The notes under the pieces were generated by a model. That model was not told the DNA's origin, ran no database searches, and saw only the letters and a program-made list of their open reading frames with translations. This document shows positions 38,388 to 52,300 of a DNA stretch of 64,000 nt, one piece after another. A program made the position numbers and the translations under genes. Where the stretch lies: the NCBI GenBank assembly GCA_008921705.1, contig VFFE01006813.1, positions 832,921 to 896,920 of the forward strand. Direction: 5' to 3'. The stretch comes from Burhinus oedicnemus (taxonomy: Eukaryota > Chordata > Aves > Charadriiformes > Burhinidae). Each line of letters begins with the position of its first letter. The stretch's first letter is position 1.

Positions 38388-41300
38388 AGACATGAGTTCT
38401 GTCAATTTTGTTTCATAATCATAGGACAAAATATTGTTCAGTCACTACTCGTTTTTATTATCTTGGTTAAAATTCAGCCCAACATAGTAGTACTGTGTGG
38501 GTTTACTGTCCCATTGCAATTTGCTACAGTCATTTTTGTCACCATGCCTGGTTTTAATTCCAGATGTCAGGAATACGTACAGTCAGTATACTCTTTGTGA
38601 ACTTAAAAGGAAATAAAATCGTGGGGTTTTTTCAAAGCAATTTATACTAATTGTTTTGAAGGACTGTAGTGATAGAAAAATCATGCTTTCCTTTCTAAAC
38701 ATAAGCACCATTTCTATCCCAGCAGTGGAAATATAACTGGTGTGAGTACATTCCATAATTTGTAGAATATCAATATTCATCTCCAAACCACCGATTTATC
38801 GGCCACACATACATGCTTTTTCCCTTTTTCAAGCACCAAGCTTTCTTACCCATGCATCTCTTCTACATTAAGACAGAGCCAAGAGTAAGAGCATGATATG
38901 ATTTAACAGACTATGTTCTCTCAGCCAAATCATTGCTGGGCCTGGGTATATCGCTGAAGCAGCTGCTTTGAGGAATTCTTCCAATGCTCCTGATTTAGTG
39001 AGATTTGATTGATAGTTAATATGAATGTCCAGACTTTCTAGAATACTCTGATTTTTCCACCTGTGTAAATTCATTTACTATTATGCAATTACTCCAATCA
39101 TATGCAAAAGAGGGTGTTTTTTTAGGAATAAATTATTCTGGCTAAAGGCTCAGAACCATCCATGTATTTCTGCTTGTGAAAAGTACATATGCTCATATGT
39201 ATCAATATTGTCTGGAGATGCCATGAGTACATGTACCATTGTGCTAATTTCACATATTGACATGCCTTTTAAAAAATGTACAATTTGAGAATACAAAACG
39301 AGAATATTTCTACTAATTCTGTGATTGAGTTTGGTCAGTCTATATCCTGTCTTTTTAGTACCTTTACACTTGCAGCTATTTAATTGATGTTTTTTGTCTT
39401 TCTGTTCCATTCCAATGTGACTATTGCGAGGAACTGGAATCTCATAGCTTTGTTATTTTCATTTTATTTACCTTTCTACCTGTTAGGGCATCTACCTCAA
39501 CTGCACAATTATCACCAGCTGGTTTTGCACCTTTCTATACATCAAAATTGAGCATTAAATTCTTTCTCCTTAATAACTCTACGCTACCTGAGTGTCCAAT
39601 TTAGGCTTTGTTTATACCATAATTCATCAAAGCTGGGATATTCTTAAAGCTCTTGAAGAGTTGTTTGGGATTTATGTAGTTTCATGGTACACACTGTGAA
39701 ACACATCTTCCATTTTGTAGTGATTAGACATGTTGCTAATGTGCAGAGAAAGCTGAGAGGAAGTTATGTTCAGGAGCTGGCTCACTCACACTGCGTCACA
39801 AATTAAATTATATCTCCCTTCTGAAAGAAATTTCAGTTATTTCAGTTGGTTTCTCCATCCTATAATCTAGGTTAGCCATTATGAGAAGAAATGAAAAGTG
39901 ACAAATTTATTGGCAACTTTGCTGCTTTCTGGGAACTGGACTGAGACCACCAACTCATTTATAGTAGGCCTCCAAAGAGCTATAAAATGAAAATGAGTTT
40001 TGGTCATTGTTGACCTGAGGCTAAATCCTCCTAGTGCACTATAGCTGAACTGAAAAATTCCCTATCCTTCTCCCAACCATCTGAGCAAACCATCTTGTAT
40101 AAATAATTGTTGATATGGCTTATTTTTTCCCCGCTACAGAAAGTTGAAAAAGCTGTCATATATCTGGGTAATGTCACAGGAAGGCTATAGCTTACCTTTA
40201 TGTATTTCTTTTTTAAGTCCAATACTCCAAAAGTAATCAGATAAATGAGACTCTTTAATGGCTGATGATTGGATGAAAGCTTCACTGATTAAAGACCAAA
40301 ACTGACGGAGTATCAATCACTGCTGGTTTTGATTAAGTACCTCACTAATCTCTGTCACTGTATAATGACTATCCTGGCAAACAGTCTGATTGCTGCAGGC
40401 AAATCATTTACATTAATCAAATAAAGTAAGAAAGATACTGATGTACTTCGCTATTCAAGAAAAATGCTGGGTGTCTCTTACTGAAAGAGCTGGATGGACA
40501 ACATACCTTTAGAAGGAAAACCCTAACTGAACTAGATTTAATGCTCTGCATTCTAAAAGCTGCTATTAAGAACAGCAACTTTTGCTCTCACTGTCCCAGA
40601 TCCAGATTTCTAAGCTTGCCATGAGCAGTTCATCAACAAGTCAAATTTAGTAGGTAAGAAATTCCAAATATAGGTAGCAATTAATCCAAAATCACTACAA
40701 ATTAGTAGGTATTAGACTTAATAAAGAGACCTTTGCTCTTCTGACCAGACCAAAGAAAGAGAGACAGATCTTGCCTCCTAGATATCTTTGTTACATAATA
40801 ATTTTTGGAGATTGCTTGTTATTTGAGGATGGAAACCTAAGAGCCTTTGTACTAAGTTGTTAAAATAAAGCCATGACTCCAGTCTCCAAATGCTGTTGCT
40901 CTTATACTTCAGTGAAGTCTCTGGATTTCTGTGAAAGCATCTAGCTACCACTTTCAGGTCTGGGGAGAACACTAAAGCACTGCTGGGATCCCAAAACACA
41001 TGCTTCGCTGCAGCAAAAACCTCTTGGAGCTTAGATGCAAGTAGGGAAACATGTATCTTGTAACTGCTGAAAGTGCCAAGTGTTCTAAAGAAATAATTTA
41101 CAAATAATCCTCATGAGATTTTAAAACCAGTGTTTCTTTTCCATCTGTTAGTCAATCTGATAGCTGTTTCAGGGCTTTGTCTTGGAGCTTTGCAGAGAAA
41201 GCAGCTGAGTATACTATTTGATGAGGCTGATGCACATTTGTCCCTCATCAAACCCAAGAGCTACTGTAAAGCATTCCCTGAGTGGGAGACTCAACCTTAT

Positions 41301-44300
41301 CTGTAGCAGGGCCTTGAATCCAGATTTCCCATATGGCAGGAAAATGCCCTGATAGCAGGCTTTTGGGTATTCTGGGAGTAAGGACATCCTTTTGAGGCTG
41401 TTTCATCTAATGGAAATAACTAAAATACATGCAGTGGATGCAGAGCAGAAGAGGTGCTTTTTAGCCTCTTGATATTGTGGCTGAGGTCTGAAAGGGTTGA
41501 CTGAGGTAATTCAGTATAAAGTGAAATGAAGTGAGATCTTCCATTCCTCAAATAAGGCACCCTAAAAATTGGACTGTCCATCTTCAGGGCATAGAAGAGA
41601 TAAGCTGTGGTGGTTAACTGTGAAAGGGCAGATAAATAAATGGGATGTGAGCACATAATTCATGCCTGTTGTAGTGCCATTAGAATCAATGATGTTACCT
41701 AGGAATGAATTTAGCCCGACGCTAATAAAGCTATCGGCAGAGGTGGGAAAATAACATTTTTCTTCTTAGCCATGATTGACTGAAATCTTTCTCCTGTCAT
41801 ATAATCAGTAATTGTAAGAAGCTATGTATACCAGTGATGCAATAGAAATAATAAATAACCTCTGTACAAAGCATATATGGTCAAAGACTCAGAGAACACA
41901 GCAGCTTATTTGAAATAGCAATACATTACTAGTCTTTAAATTAACAACAGAAGAAAAATGAACTCCATTTATCATGTAACATACCGATCTCAAGTATAAT
42001 ATGTATCATGCCTTTGTATTACTCAGGGAACATTATAAACAAAGCAAAGATGGTTTGTCAATGGTAATAAAGCAAGGCAAAAAAGATTATGGAGAAACTT
42101 AAATTTACAGTCCAAAGCCTTGGTTTCCATCACTTCAGAAGCCTGCCTGAATGAAATTGAGTGTCCAATATTCAAGCATAGTTGTTGTAATTTTATGTGC
42201 CTCTTAGACCTTTATTCATGTAAATGGATAGGCAGTGTCCAATTAGTCTGTGCAAATCAATATTCTATTTCTGTGTTCAATTACAGTAAATGAATGTAAC
42301 CCTATGTTTTTTAAAATATCAAAATCATTTTTAAAGGCAAAGAAAGTTTGGAAGAATGAGAAGCCAGAAATGGAGCTGTCTGGTAAGCATTCATATTTTA
42401 AGAAGCTTATCTTGGCATTTGAGTTTTGGCCTTGAGTAATCATAATAGCTTTTGCCCAGATCTCCTTGGTAGCATAAGCAAACCAAGGGGATAGAGTATA
42501 CCAAATTTTACATGTATGCAGAATAAACATTAAAGTCACCTACCAGGTTACATCTCTGCTGTATACAAATAATATGAAGACATCTGCAGGGAGGACCAGA
42601 TTTCATTTCTTTCTGTGAAGAGTTTTGTGTTTTAATGATATAGTAAGATTAAAATGAAACTACTTGAAAGTAAAAATTTGAACTAAAGGATGATTTAGGA
42701 AATCTAATCCTGAGTAAGTCTTGCATGTGCATATGAGACAGAGACCATTCTTTAAATAACAGCTTTTTAATTATATTAACTATAATGATCTTTGAATGCA
42801 ATACTTGGTGGCAGGCATATTCAGATATGAGCAAGGCACAAATTTGCTCTTTTTGAAGTATAAGGACACATCTTCACCTTCTTCCCCCTGAAGTGCTCCT
42901 TCCATAATATAAACAAGCTTCAAAACAGTTTGATTCCTTAAAAACTAATTTTCCAATGAATGTGGAAGAGATGTAATAAAGAAAGTGAACATTCAGGAAG
43001 CAGTCTTTAAATGTTCAAAACCGTTACTTTGGAGTATTTTGGTAATTCTTTCTTACCTTACCTTGCCCTTCTTGAAATGTATTGTTCCTGTGAAGGAATG
43101 TGATAGAAAGACCTGGAAATAAATAAGTGCAGCCTAAAGGCTGTGCAACACACAGATAGTAAATTTTTGTTCTGCTTTGGAAAAATGTTTATCCAGGTAC
43201 CTATAGCAGGTAGAACATATGGCAGGAGATGCCTATATAGTCACTAGAGGATGATGAGAACTCAGTGATAGGGTAACCAAGCCTTAGTAGTTTAAGTTCA
43301 TTTTGTTCCATTTCTGTTCAATATTTTTCAGTGTGCCAAGGAAATAGAATATTGTTGACGCTATTTTTCTGCACTTGTCATAATAATGTGCCACAGGAGC
43401 TGGGGAATATCAGTAATTATATAGTCATGAGACAACATACTGGTATACAACTGATTCTAGCAGGAACAGAAAATGCAGCAGACAGCTATTGTTCTGACAG
43501 TCTCTCCATTTTGATGAAAAAGATCCAGTAAAAATAGGAAAATATATTAAAAGAATGTTGATGAGATTTTAATGTCATTTCTGTTCCTAGAGGTTGCTGA
43601 AAGACTGAAGGAAAAACAGTTGGATATGTTGATATGCAAAAAAATTTCAGAAACAACAATCCAGTCCTTTAAAGACAAAATGGGCCAGAACTAGTAAATT
43701 AAGATTTTGCCTTCCTTGTGCAGTGTACAGCAAAGTTGTATTTTTTTAAAAGTAATAGACTACGAATGTGAAATTATGAACCTAGAAAAACCCACAACTG
43801 TATACCTCCATCTCTTCCAGTGATTTCCTTAACATTTTATGTGTCCCAAGGTTCCCTTTGTTGTTTTCTCTTTGACCTGCTGAAGTCCTCCTAATCTCTT
43901 AAGGCAATGTTAAGCATAGGAACATGGAACACAGGAATTTCCAGGCTGGATGAAACTGGAGGTAAATCTAAACTAAAATATAATCTCCAGCAGTACTCAA
44001 ATCCTATTAGCAAGAAAAAGTGTGTGATACAAGCATTCCAAATTTCTCAAGGAGGTTTTATGACCTTATATGATTACGGCAGAACTGATGTTCACCGTGT
44101 ACAGTTTTTCTTTCTCTTTTTCTTCAGTTTCGCATTTTCCACCTGCTTTGGACGAATACAAAGCCAATAGCTCACTCTAGTGTGATAGATGCTTTTCATC
44201 TGTCTTGAGCTTTCCGCACTGGGATTATTTTACTAAACAATTGCCTTTGGTAGCTCTTACCCATTTTATTATCATATGATCATATGCTCTTTTCTCACTA

Positions 44301-44773
44301 CTATTTTTTTTTTCTTTACATCTTCTGAGAAGTCAGGGACAAGCTCTTAATTTATTCAACAGCTCATTTATGGAAAATAAACTGAGAAAGCTGTGTCCAA
44401 AAAATAATGTTCTTCTGCGGTCTCTCCATTTGTTTCAGATGCCTCTAATTTGACTTTGTAGGGGAAACAAGGCCCTTAGATCTCAGCACTAGGCATAAGA
44501 GGAAGTGGTTTGCAAAGGTGCTATGGGAAAATTAATCTAAATCAAAACTGTAGAGAGAGGTTCTGTTTTAAAAAGGACTTAAATGAAATCCCAGATACAG
44601 ATGGAATGGGACAGATGGAAGGGGTGAGAATTCTTATTTCTGACTGAAATCCTGGACCTAAATTAGAAAAACCTTCTTAGAAGTCTAAAGGGTGTGTATT
44701 TTTTTCCTGTGCCCTTAGATCCAATACAAATTCATAATATAGCCTTCAAACATTGTTACACAATGAAATTCAT
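38388..44773. other. Unique AT-rich non-coding sequence
   Basis: No supported exon or repeat in about 6.4 kb. A MIR-like phrase near 41305-41330 (CAGGGCCTTGAATCCAGATT) is too weak to call. If the minus-strand gene ends near 44.77 kb, this is its downstream flank. Confidence 0.5.
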
Positions 44774-44779
44774 TTTATT
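44774..44779 (-). promoter_or_regulatory. Candidate polyadenylation signal of the minus-strand gene
   Basis: The minus strand reads AATAAA here. It is the first canonical hexamer that I find downstream of the stop codon at 45738-45740, giving a 3' UTR of about 0.96 kb. Hexamers are common by chance in DNA this AT-rich, so the assignment is tentative. Confidence 0.3.
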
Positions 44780-45737
44780 CTGGAAGTCCTTTAAATTGAT
44801 ACTTTGATAGTCTGATTTTACATCCCTGACATTACTTTCTGAACACGCGCTAGCTACATTACAGTAGCTTTTCAACCTGCCAGCTCTGACTTGTTAAGCA
44901 AATATCCAACAGGGTATAAATAGGAATAGTATTCAGTAATGGGGACATCCAATTTCTTCACACACTCAAGATACATTCTGGCTTTTTGCTTTTGTAAAAA
45001 GACAAAAGTCTATGAAACAGTGTCTTGTATGCATATCCTTCTACACCAGAGGTGTTTCTCACTGGTCATAAAAGTTCAAAAAAACCCAGAAGCCCCATGA
45101 AGCTACCCATTGCTATGAACTTTTTGCTGCCTACTGTCTCCAGTTATATCCCTATGCTGCTTGACAAGTTAAAAGAGTTTTCAGAAGATGTCCTGTGTTA
45201 CCAATTAATATTCATGCCCACTTGAAGTCTAATTCTCAATTATAAAGAGGAAAGAATTAGTGTGGATTTTGTCCAAACCCTCCAACCATGAGAAATGTTT
45301 CAGAGGATTTGCATTTAAGAGAGCAGTGCCAATGTGATCCAAGGAAATAATTATCTCTGGCCATAATAATAGTTGACTCATTCTATCCAACTTCAAGACT
45401 CCCAAAGCAGCACTCTGCAGAGGAACTGGCAAGTGGTATATTAGACTGGTTCATCTGCTTGGTGCAAAACAACGTAGTACCTACATCTGTACAAAACTAA
45501 GTTTGTTGTGTTGTGTTTTGGGTTTCTTTCTTAATGAGAGATAGGGCTACTGAAAATACAAAAGATAAAAAGCTTTGTTTCCCGAAGCTTTTCATGCCCC
45601 ACAGTCCTTACACGGCAATGAAGGTAACTACTGTACTTTTAAAAAGCTCCAATTAGGAGAAACCCCAGAGGCAAAAGGTTACAATCACTGACAAATACAC
45701 CTTTCTCCTGTGACCACAACAAGAAAAACCGCATTCT
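44780..45737 (-). other. Probable 3' UTR of the minus-strand gene
   Basis: This is the AT-rich stretch between the stop of the terminal coding exon and the candidate AATAAA. I see no further open frame continuing the protein and no strong donor after the stop. The extent depends on the uncertain polyadenylation site. Confidence 0.35.
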
Positions 45738-45882
45738 TTACAGACTTAGGATAGCACTGGTCTCCCTGGTGTTCAGTCCTTCTATAGTGTCCAGAATAGC
45801 AGCAAAGCTCACGTAGATCTCCTGGTATGCGTTATCGTGCAGCTGGAAGGAGGTGAAGAACGTACTGCTCGTCTCTGTAGTC
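45738..45882 (-). CDS. Terminal coding exon (C) of an unrecognised minus-strand gene
   Basis: Read on the minus strand from 45882, one base completes a split codon, then 47 codons and a TAA (45738-45740). The frame contains 'TETSSTFFTSFQ' and 'LHDNAYQEIYVSFAAILDTI', and its codons favour C or G in the third position (TTC TTC ACC TCC TTC CAG CTG CAC), unlike the surrounding AT-rich DNA. The acceptor is an AAG|G at 45883-45884 after a modest pyrimidine tract. A second AG eight bases later would give a phase that does not fit exon B. The phase in (one base) matches the two bases left by the exon at 59590. No signal peptide or membrane segment is visible. Two thirds of the residues look helical. 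I do not recognise the protein; a faint similarity of 'EIYVSF' to the last helix of transferrin-receptor-like dimerisation domains is not enough to name it. Confidence 0.7.
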
Positions 45883-48800
45883 CTTATAGGAAATAAATTA
45901 ATTAGAAAAATTAAGTTAGCTGCAGGCTACAGTTCATAGATACATAAGCAAAATTTATTTTCTGAGCTATCTGCCATCAATACAGATTTTGCAGAGCTTT
46001 TGAAGCTCCAAAAGGATTTTAGAGAAAGTTTTCCAGAAAACTGTGATATTGAATTCTGTGCTAATAAGCGTGAAATTATTTACGCATCTTCTGTATGCAT
46101 CAGTCAATTTCTCACCTCTTTATTTCTGGATTAGCGGTAGATAAGCAAAAAGGAAGACAAGTAAGAAAAACCTGTAGAGCACTAGCAAACTTCCAGTAGT
46201 TTTCCTTATGTATGTGCTTATCTATCACCATTCCATAGTGAATTTAGTGCAGTTTATTCTTCAAAGTACTTTGCACCTGACAAACTTAGAACTTCCATAT
46301 GGGGAATTCTTACAGAGTGATTCAAATGCTGTCAGTTCATGCCATTGGTAATCTCGTGATAATGTCACTGTTCTCTTGTATCTTGTGTGTTTCCTCTCTG
46401 TCTCCCTGATAAGGACTGTCATTTTCATACAGACTCAGTATTTTGCAATCTTGGATTGGGTAAAAACAACCTGAATTTCTTATCTAGAAGAGAGTGATGT
46501 CAAGGGATTTCTCAGATGCATCGTTTCAGCTTTGGGGATTTGTACTGTTGAATCTGAAGTAATTGTTTCTCTCACTCGTTGAGATGTAATTGCAATCAGT
46601 AGCAACCCATTAAAAGTGTATATATTTATGACATTAATACAATAGGTTTGAAATGTTACTTAAGTTGATTATCTCTGCAGCTTCCCCTTTCCAAGCCATG
46701 TATTTTTAGTATTTTGGAAGTGCATTTTTTTAGCTGGATGGAACATACATTCTTTCCTTTCTTAATTTCCAATTTCATTTGGTCAAACATCTTTTTTTGA
46801 AATTCCCCTCTATCTATATTACTTATAATGCTGTAAAGAACTTTTTTGGCAGCAGTCTTATTCTTTCTTTTATCAGTCACACCACTCCTCTGGCATCCAC
46901 AAATTATTGGCTCTTTTATCCTCACTTGTTTAACAGACTCTAATTAGTGACAGTATCCCTCTTGCTCACTTAAGAGGATGTTTAAGGTTTATGGCACAAT
47001 GGGAAAAGAGGGATAAACTTTCTCCACTGCATTGCTGGGCTTTATGATTCAGACATGTAACTGTTGAGAGATCCTAATGCTGTGACAACATGCACTGACA
47101 GATACTGTGAATTCAGGTTTGTGGATACCTTTGGAGTTACAGGAGGTTCTGATGGCAGACAGAGGAACGGGAACTATGCTCTGCCGTACTCATCCTGAGT
47201 GTGATGCTTGTGGAATCATTTTGCTCCTCATACACCAGGAGAAGGAAAGCATTATTTGGGGTGGGTTTGGTTTGTTGGATTGGGGTTGGGTTTTTTTTTG
47301 CATTTTACTGAGGGTCACTCCCATTTTTACAGACCTTGGGATTTGTAGTGAAATTTTTTGCAATTACATAAGTAGTCAGGAATTTTTAAATGTGTATTAG
47401 TACTTAGGGAAATGGGAATTGCTAAATGGAGACAAAATTCTGTTCAAATACAAAAGCTTAAAAAATTTGGTGTCCTGGTTCTAGAAATGCATAAAATTCT
47501 GTGCTCAGCTATGCAAGTGAGCATTTAACTTTAGCTCTTATGTTTGAGTGTGGTGGACTTCTTAGTGAAGATAGAGAAAACAGATCTAGATGTTAAAGCT
47601 CTCAGAACTCAGTGATTTTGGTTTGTACTTTCAGGACCTGATAATGAAGTTCACAGAAAGATCCTGTTTGAGGATCTGAAATCACTCTAGATGTGCAGGG
47701 CTTATTCAGTTTGGCATGTGACAATTTTTAGTTCCTAGGTCTGGGCTGATGGAAGTTATTGTAATACATTCTCATTGCAGTGCTAAGTTTCTTGAGGAGT
47801 CACCCAGTTCTGGAAATTCATCTCTTCATTTATTCGCGTAGGATAAACTAAGGTGTATGTTAAGTGCTTGTGGTGATTATCTGACTTCTGATATTTTTGT
47901 GAATTACAAAGATATAAACTTCAATGACTTGGTTAAATCTCTACTAATTAGTTGAAGTTCAGTTGTTATATGTATTCCTCTAGCAATTAGCAGATATACA
48001 TCGGTGCCAGTGTCAAAAACTGGATAGAAGCCAGTCCAAGGCTCATTATCTCACCAGAAATCCTTGGTCGCTAATCAGCATTCGATAAAGATTAGACGGT
48101 TCCCTGCCGGCACTTGGCTATTAAATTCCATTTATACTGTTGCCCCATAAATACTATAAATTCTCTTTCATTAGCAGACTGTTCACAAAATCCTTTGAAA
48201 ATAGAAGTTTCATTTGAGGATGACTGAACAGAACGGAATCTAATTAGGCTAGAAGACCCCAAACCACCATAATTTCTCACAGTGTAATAATGCCAAAGTA
48301 GTGCTTTTGAAGCTGTTCTGCTACAGTATTTCCAAATAAATGTGTGTCATTAAATTAGGAGGGTTTAGCAAGCTGGGATGCATGATAGTTCTGGTCTAAA
48401 GGGCAAAGATTTATAGATGTCCATGAAGAGAGCTGAGATTTTCTAAGTTAAATTACACTCATGGTGCATTGCTGCATTTGAAACAACCATTTCACTTTAC
48501 AGCAGTTTTAGAAGAAAATCAGTATTCCAGCAGAAGCAGCTACTAGTAAGCTTTCACACAGAGAAACCGGGGGGACACAGTCCCTTTACGTAAGAACTGT
48601 AGGGTTCATTATTGTGAATGTATTGTATATAGACTGATAAAAACACCTGATACTACTTCTCTCCTAGTTATAGCATAAGCTTGGGAAGGATGAAAATTTT
48701 AACTTGTTCCATTTAAGAAGCTTGCAGAAAGAGCTGCTAAAGGAGGTGTTCATATTTCTAAAGTGGTAGACTCTGGGGTTAAATCAAATGCCATGCCACT

Positions 48801-49119
48801 GTATCAGTCTCTGTGAGCATGTATCTGTAACCATAGTATTTGAAAGAATTTTTGGAGTTCGCACATAACTTGGTATGTGTATTTCCTTGGTATTCACAAC
48901 AGTGGCAATACTGAACCTCATTGGCACTTATTTGGCATTGATAATCAGACAAGCGGTGCTGATACCTTAAAATCTTCTGCAGAACAAATAGATTTCTGCT
49001 AATGCCAGTAATCTTTCATTTATTTTTTTCTTTTAATTTTCTATTCTTTTCTCTGCTTACTCGCCAATCCATCCTTGGGTGCCCTTTCCATAGTTTGACC
49101 CTCAGGAGATTAATAATTG

Positions 49120-49330
49120 TTGAAAAAGTATCCGATCCTTGATCTCAGTACAAACCAATCTGAGTGCGGATGAATATTTGGCAGCCATGCCACTGACATT
49201 TAATTTTAATTTCACTGAGGGAAATATTTGTTTGTTCTTCATAAAGTCATGCGTTAATGTGCTGATAAATCTTTCTGTTTGCACTCACTGGGTGATGTGT
49301 GTAATGGCAGATCTGTCTTGGGAAATTATA
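49120..49330. promoter_or_regulatory. Candidate conserved non-coding element
   Basis: A long unique stretch with enhancer-like wording: 'AAACCAATCTGAG', 'GCATTAA'-like sites on either strand, 'ATTTAATTTTAATTTCAC' and 'GGCAGATCTGTC'. Both strands contain open frames, but these lack coding composition. Within the inferred intron it could be a regulatory element. No conservation data are available here. Confidence 0.25.
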
Positions 49331-52300
49331 GGTATACACTGCAGGCCAGAGAGAATGAATAGCCTGGTAAACATAAATATTACTAACTACACCCTGCATC
49401 CAGGTACTGCATTCCTCCACTAGTTCCTGTGTTGACCTACAGCATTGATCTTGTTCCTTCTTAATAGCAACCTTGAAACAAACAATCACTGTGCTTGCAT
49501 CCATCTTCTGGAAGGCCGTGCAGTACTGCTGAAAGAAGAAAGTAATTTGGGTACAGAACCACAAGGGTATTTAGGGACAGAATTTCTTTAATTAGATGTA
49601 GAATTCTCATTTAAATTATTTGTATTTGGACAGGAAAAATACGAGAAAAATTAAGGTACAATCTAGCTTCTCACATGAATATGCTACAGTTTTCTATGAC
49701 TTAGGTATTTAGAAAGATAAAAGGACTTAATTTAAAAGATAAGTGTCCAGTTGCAACATGTAAGAAGTGATAATTATGCATTTAAAAATGTTTACATAAT
49801 TAAATGAGCCACTAAAGATCTGATACACAATTGAATTACTGTGGCTTAATGAGTTACCACATGACAACTGAATAATAGTAAAACTACATACATTCTTTTA
49901 GCCTCTTGGACTCAAAAGAATTAACTTCAGTCTCTTTCCCCAGATTTATCTCACATTTGTTATTGGCTAAGGGTACGCATTTGGTAATTGTAGTGTAGTA
50001 TGTATTTGATGCATAGTGAATACTTAAATCACAGAACATTGATTCTGTATCTCAGTTCCGAGGAGTGTTTTATCTCCAACATTTCTGGAGTGGATCGATT
50101 CAATCAGAATGACTTTGTCTTTATGACCAGGTTTGCAAAATCCATGGGGATGCCATTCAATTTCTTTAATAAATAACTATGTCCCTGAAACTTTCTGAAT
50201 ATTTAGCATTTTTATGCTGTATTCAGTTTTGTTCTTTGCTGTTTTCCAGTCCCCACCCCCCTGCCTTGCTCCCTCATTTTTATATTAATTTAGATACTAG
50301 AGACCAATAGAGAGTTTTCAGATTCAGAAGACCAGCAACTACAGGAATAGGAGTGAGAAAGTGATAAGCTTCCATTGCTCCCCATTTCACTAAGTCAGAT
50401 CCTTATGCGGAACCTCCTTTGTTGGGATCTCTGCATCAGTATATGCTGCTGTCTTCATTTGCAAGGAACAGGGAAGCAAAGAGAAAAGGAAATGCCCTGG
50501 TGCTTGGTTTTTTGGTGCATAATGACTTCCCACCCTTCTGAAATGAGCTCTGGGCAAGCAGTTCGACTGGAGGAGCTGTTTTGCTGGTGGCATCTCAAAT
50601 GTTTTTCACACCGTAGACTTTTAGCAAAACCTGTTACATGAGGAAACTGATCATTCCCAACAACTCAAACAAACTAGAGCTGTTTAAATCTAAGCAGCCT
50701 CTTAGAACTGAGCAGCACCAGATTGCCAGCAGTGCAGCTGAATCATTCAGGATGTTCTATAAACATTGAAGGATGCTAGTCCTATGTACTTTGTATAATT
50801 CACAGCTTTCCTATAAGGCTTAGAAGTACAAAATACTGCTGTAAGAATGGTGAAAGCAATCCTAAGCAGTTCCTTAGCACTTCAAATGCATTTTCCCTTT
50901 GGGGCTGGGTTACCTGATGAGCTGACAGCTGTGCTGTTGGAATAAGGGTATCCTGAATCTGTGCTGTTAGAGAAAGTGAACTAGCAGAGGCTGCTGAGAC
51001 TGATGTTCCTTGGTCGCTCTGGGACCCAACTGCAGGTACCCCAAATCCCTTCTACCATTCATTTCCTTCCCTCAAACTCTTGTTGAAGGTCCCTCTCCTC
51101 CCTGGCTCTCTGAGCAAGTGTCTTGTGACTTTTGACAGTGAAGATAATTATATGCAGCTTACTGCATATAGAAGACTGATCACTCTGGTCTTTTGGATTG
51201 CCCTTTCTTGTTCCTCACAGATAATTTGGGCTAGATCTCAGCAGCATATTTCTGGGGTATGGTGTATTCTAGGGCACATATGAGCAGGAAACCGGATTGA
51301 AATATTTCACCAATAATTTTATAATAAATCCGTCATCACCAGAAATTACGCTGCCTCTGACAGCAGTCTAAACTTCAGTGACCAAAGGGGCAAAAAAAGC
51401 TCCATTAGCAATGGAAGATCTCAGAACAGTGATGAGCACACTTTTTACTTCATTTCTTTATGTTAAAGTTCTCATCAGGGTGGCCACAAATTCTGCCAAG
51501 TACTAATAAGAAAGCACAGTCCCTGCTTGTTTAGAGTGTGGAAACAACGGCTTCATTTTTTAGCTATGCAGTAGTTGTTCCCACTGAAATGAAGGAGTTA
51601 ATATTATTTTGTAATCTTGAAAGCAGCCGCATACATAAATCAGAAGTGTATTTCTTGATCTGCAATAAAAGACTGTGGAACCAGCCAGGCTAGGGAAGGA
51701 AACAGCAGAAGTGAAGCTGCGGCTGATCCAGATCTTAGGTAAAGGAAAACAAAGGGGTGCCTGCCCAGCACAAAGCAGGTACCTGAATTACCACCAGGGA
51801 GCTGCCAAGCTTGACTTGAGAAGCCCTGCTCAGCAAAGTCCTTCTCAACAAGGCTATTTAGCCCCTGTGGAGAGCTGCACTAATATGATTATGTGACTTC
51901 TGCTGTGCAGGATTTCTTGCTCAAAGGTTCCTAAAATCTTTACACAGGATTAGATCATATGGCATAGAAATACTGTTAAGGAATTGCCTGACTCTATCTG
52001 GGGATATGAAAAGCAGGTTAGTGTCCTTGAGTGCTTTGTAGAGCTCAGAGGACAGCAATGAAGCAGCAGCAAAGGAGTGCATGCAGTATAGGCATTCTGG
52101 TTTGTTTTGGACTCATCCAGTGAAATAAATATGAATTTTGACATTGAACTTGATAGCAAACAAAATGAGAGTCTCTTGCTCTGTATGTTATGGTATATGC
52201 TATAAATCTAAAGCCTGCTTTTATTACTGGAACTAGCCATGGTGACACCTTAGCTGCTTTCAGAATTTTCAGCCTTATTTTGTAGGCTTTCGCCCACCCA

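Noticed and set aside
41280..41340. Possible old MIR/L2 piece (CAGGGCCTTGAATCCAGATT)
   Set aside because: The match is too short and diverged to separate from chance.
46656..46925. 89-codon lysine-rich minus-strand frame
   Set aside because: Lysine-rich frames arise readily from A-rich DNA. No splice sites or recognisable motif.
49400..49580. Possible exons on both strands (acceptors TTCTTCTTTCAG on minus and TTCCTTCTTAATAG on plus)
   Set aside because: Both strands show an acceptor but no convincing donor or protein-like frame, and the minus-strand phase does not join exons B or C.
50904..50955. 39-base minus-strand segment with a CAG|GTAACC donor
   Set aside because: All three frames are open because it is short, and several competing acceptors exist, so nothing favours it over chance.
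51675..51740. Possible small exon ending at TTAG|GTAAAG
   Set aside because: A donor-like word alone; no acceptor, and the frame resembles nothing.
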